7,074 nucleotides of DNA from the NCBI GenBank assembly GCA_005776735.1, contig SXOM01000446.1, forward strand, positions 1 through 7,074, in the 5' to 3' direction. The stretch's first letter is position 1; each line of letters begins with the position of its first letter. This document shows positions 6,530-7,074 of this stretch, in pieces. The notes beneath the pieces are model-generated. The model did not search any database. It was not told the DNA's origin and worked only from the letters and a program-made list of their open reading frames with translations. The translations under genes were made by a program, and so were the position numbers. Origin of the DNA: Pseudomonadota bacterium (GTDB taxonomy: Bacteria; Myxococcota_A; UBA796; SXON01).

Positions 6530-7074
6530 GTTTTGACCTGCAAGAACGCCATGGTCGGGTACAAACCGAACTCAGAGTTGACCGTGGCGCCGAGCGCGTC
6601 GTCGTCGGGGAGCACCAATGTGGGTTGGAGCGTGGCGGGGTCGATCGCGAGGTCGATCTCGGCCTCGTCGGGTGGTGCGCCGAGCCCGGCGTAGAGCCCG
6701 AGCACGAGCTCCGCGTTGTCGGCCACCGACCACCCCGCGGCGAGCGTACACAGCGCGCTCGGGTCGCGCAGGTTGGCGATGACCGCCGCGCTGAGGTGGA
6801 CCACCGGCGTGATCTCCTGGGCGACGGCGACCGAGGCGTAGAGTTGGCCCACCGTCCACAGCTCGCCGCGCGCCACGCGCTCCGACTCCAGCGCGGCGAG
6901 GTAGTCGCCGGCGTCGGTGGCGCCGAAGCTCTGGGCGTAGGCCTCGCCGGTCAGGGTGGTGGTGTCGGTGGGGCGCCACATCGCGCCCGCCACCCCCCGG
7001 ACGAACGGATCTCCCGTGGTGGGCAGCGTCACCGTGGCCTCGGCGTGGACGCCGACCGGCCCGATGGAGCTGGC
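6520..7074 (-). CDS. Probable outer-membrane beta-barrel protein, C-terminal part (5' truncated by window edge)
   Basis: The minus-strand frame stays open to the window edge, giving 184 residues. The GTG at 7030-7032 is internal, because beta-like sequence (G-V-H-A-E-A-T) precedes it. The protein has short amphipathic strands with alternating polar and hydrophobic residues, no membrane helix, and turn-like D/G/P-rich loops. It ends in L-Q-V-K-T-Y-F; a terminal Phe with an aromatic neighbour is the classical signal for BAM-dependent insertion of outer-membrane barrels. Segments such as H-L-S-A-A-V-I-A-N-L, A-G-W-S-V-A-D and L-V-L-G-L-Y-A-G-L-G look like paired barrel strands joined by a turn. 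I do not recognise a specific family or substrate. Its stop lies 10 bases inside the end of the convergent antiporter gene. Confidence 0.66.
   Translation of the reverse strand, partial: ASSIGPVGVHAEATVTLPTTGDPFVRGVAGAMWRPTDTTTLTGEAYAQSFGATDAGDYLAALESERVARGELWTVGQLYASVAVAQEITPVVHLSAAVIANLRDPSALCTLAAGWSVADNAELVLGLYAGLGAPPDEAEIDLAIDPATLQPTLVLPDDDALGATVNSEFGLYPTMAFLQVKTYF

Noticed and set aside
6526..6539. Possible minus-strand intrinsic terminator (AGGT-loop-ACCT followed by ATTTTT)
   Set aside because: The stem is only 4 bp and lies within the last codons of the minus-strand gene, too weak to call.
1..7074. CRISPR array, tRNA, rRNA, insertion sequence or prophage features
   Set aside because: I see no regularly spaced direct repeats, no tRNA-like folds, and no transposase or integrase motif on either strand.

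Overview
The window is about 70% G+C by eye, with dense coding, GTG starts and many periplasmic or envelope proteins. This fits a high-GC Gram-negative bacterium. The domain mix suggests Myxococcota or a related deltaproteobacterial lineage, but that placement is an inference because the window holds no phylogenetic marker.

Region 1 (1-4325, + strand) is a tightly coupled gene set for O-acylation of an extracytoplasmic glycan. It has the 3' end of a secreted beta-rich protein (2-505), an SGNH-hydrolase-like protein with a long C-terminal beta-rich region (502-2919), and an AlgI-type MBOAT O-acyltransferase (2916-4325). Both junctions are 4-base GTGA overlaps, so the three genes are probably translated from one transcript. 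By analogy with AlgI plus AlgJ/AlgX, or DltB plus DltD, the MBOAT would carry the acyl group across the inner membrane and the SGNH protein would pass it to the glycan. The most unusual element is a repeated module that I do not recognise. It carries a W-x-Y-P-G motif and a closing (W/Y)-hydrophobic strand, and occurs once in the first protein and twice in the second.

Region 2 (4326-4456) is a 131-base spacer with two strong inverted repeats. One lies just after the MBOAT stop and the other just before the next start codon.

Region 3 (4457-6529, + strand) has a DUF3124 lipoprotein followed 15 bases later by a CPA1 antiporter of the NhaP2/CvrA type with an RCK_C (TrkA-C) tail, probably one operon. 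The antiporter would act in K+/H+ exchange. The lipoprotein's role is unknown.

Region 4 (6520-7074, - strand) is the 3' part of a convergent gene for a probable outer-membrane beta-barrel protein. Its stop codon overlaps the end of the antiporter gene by 10 bases in a small AT-rich patch.
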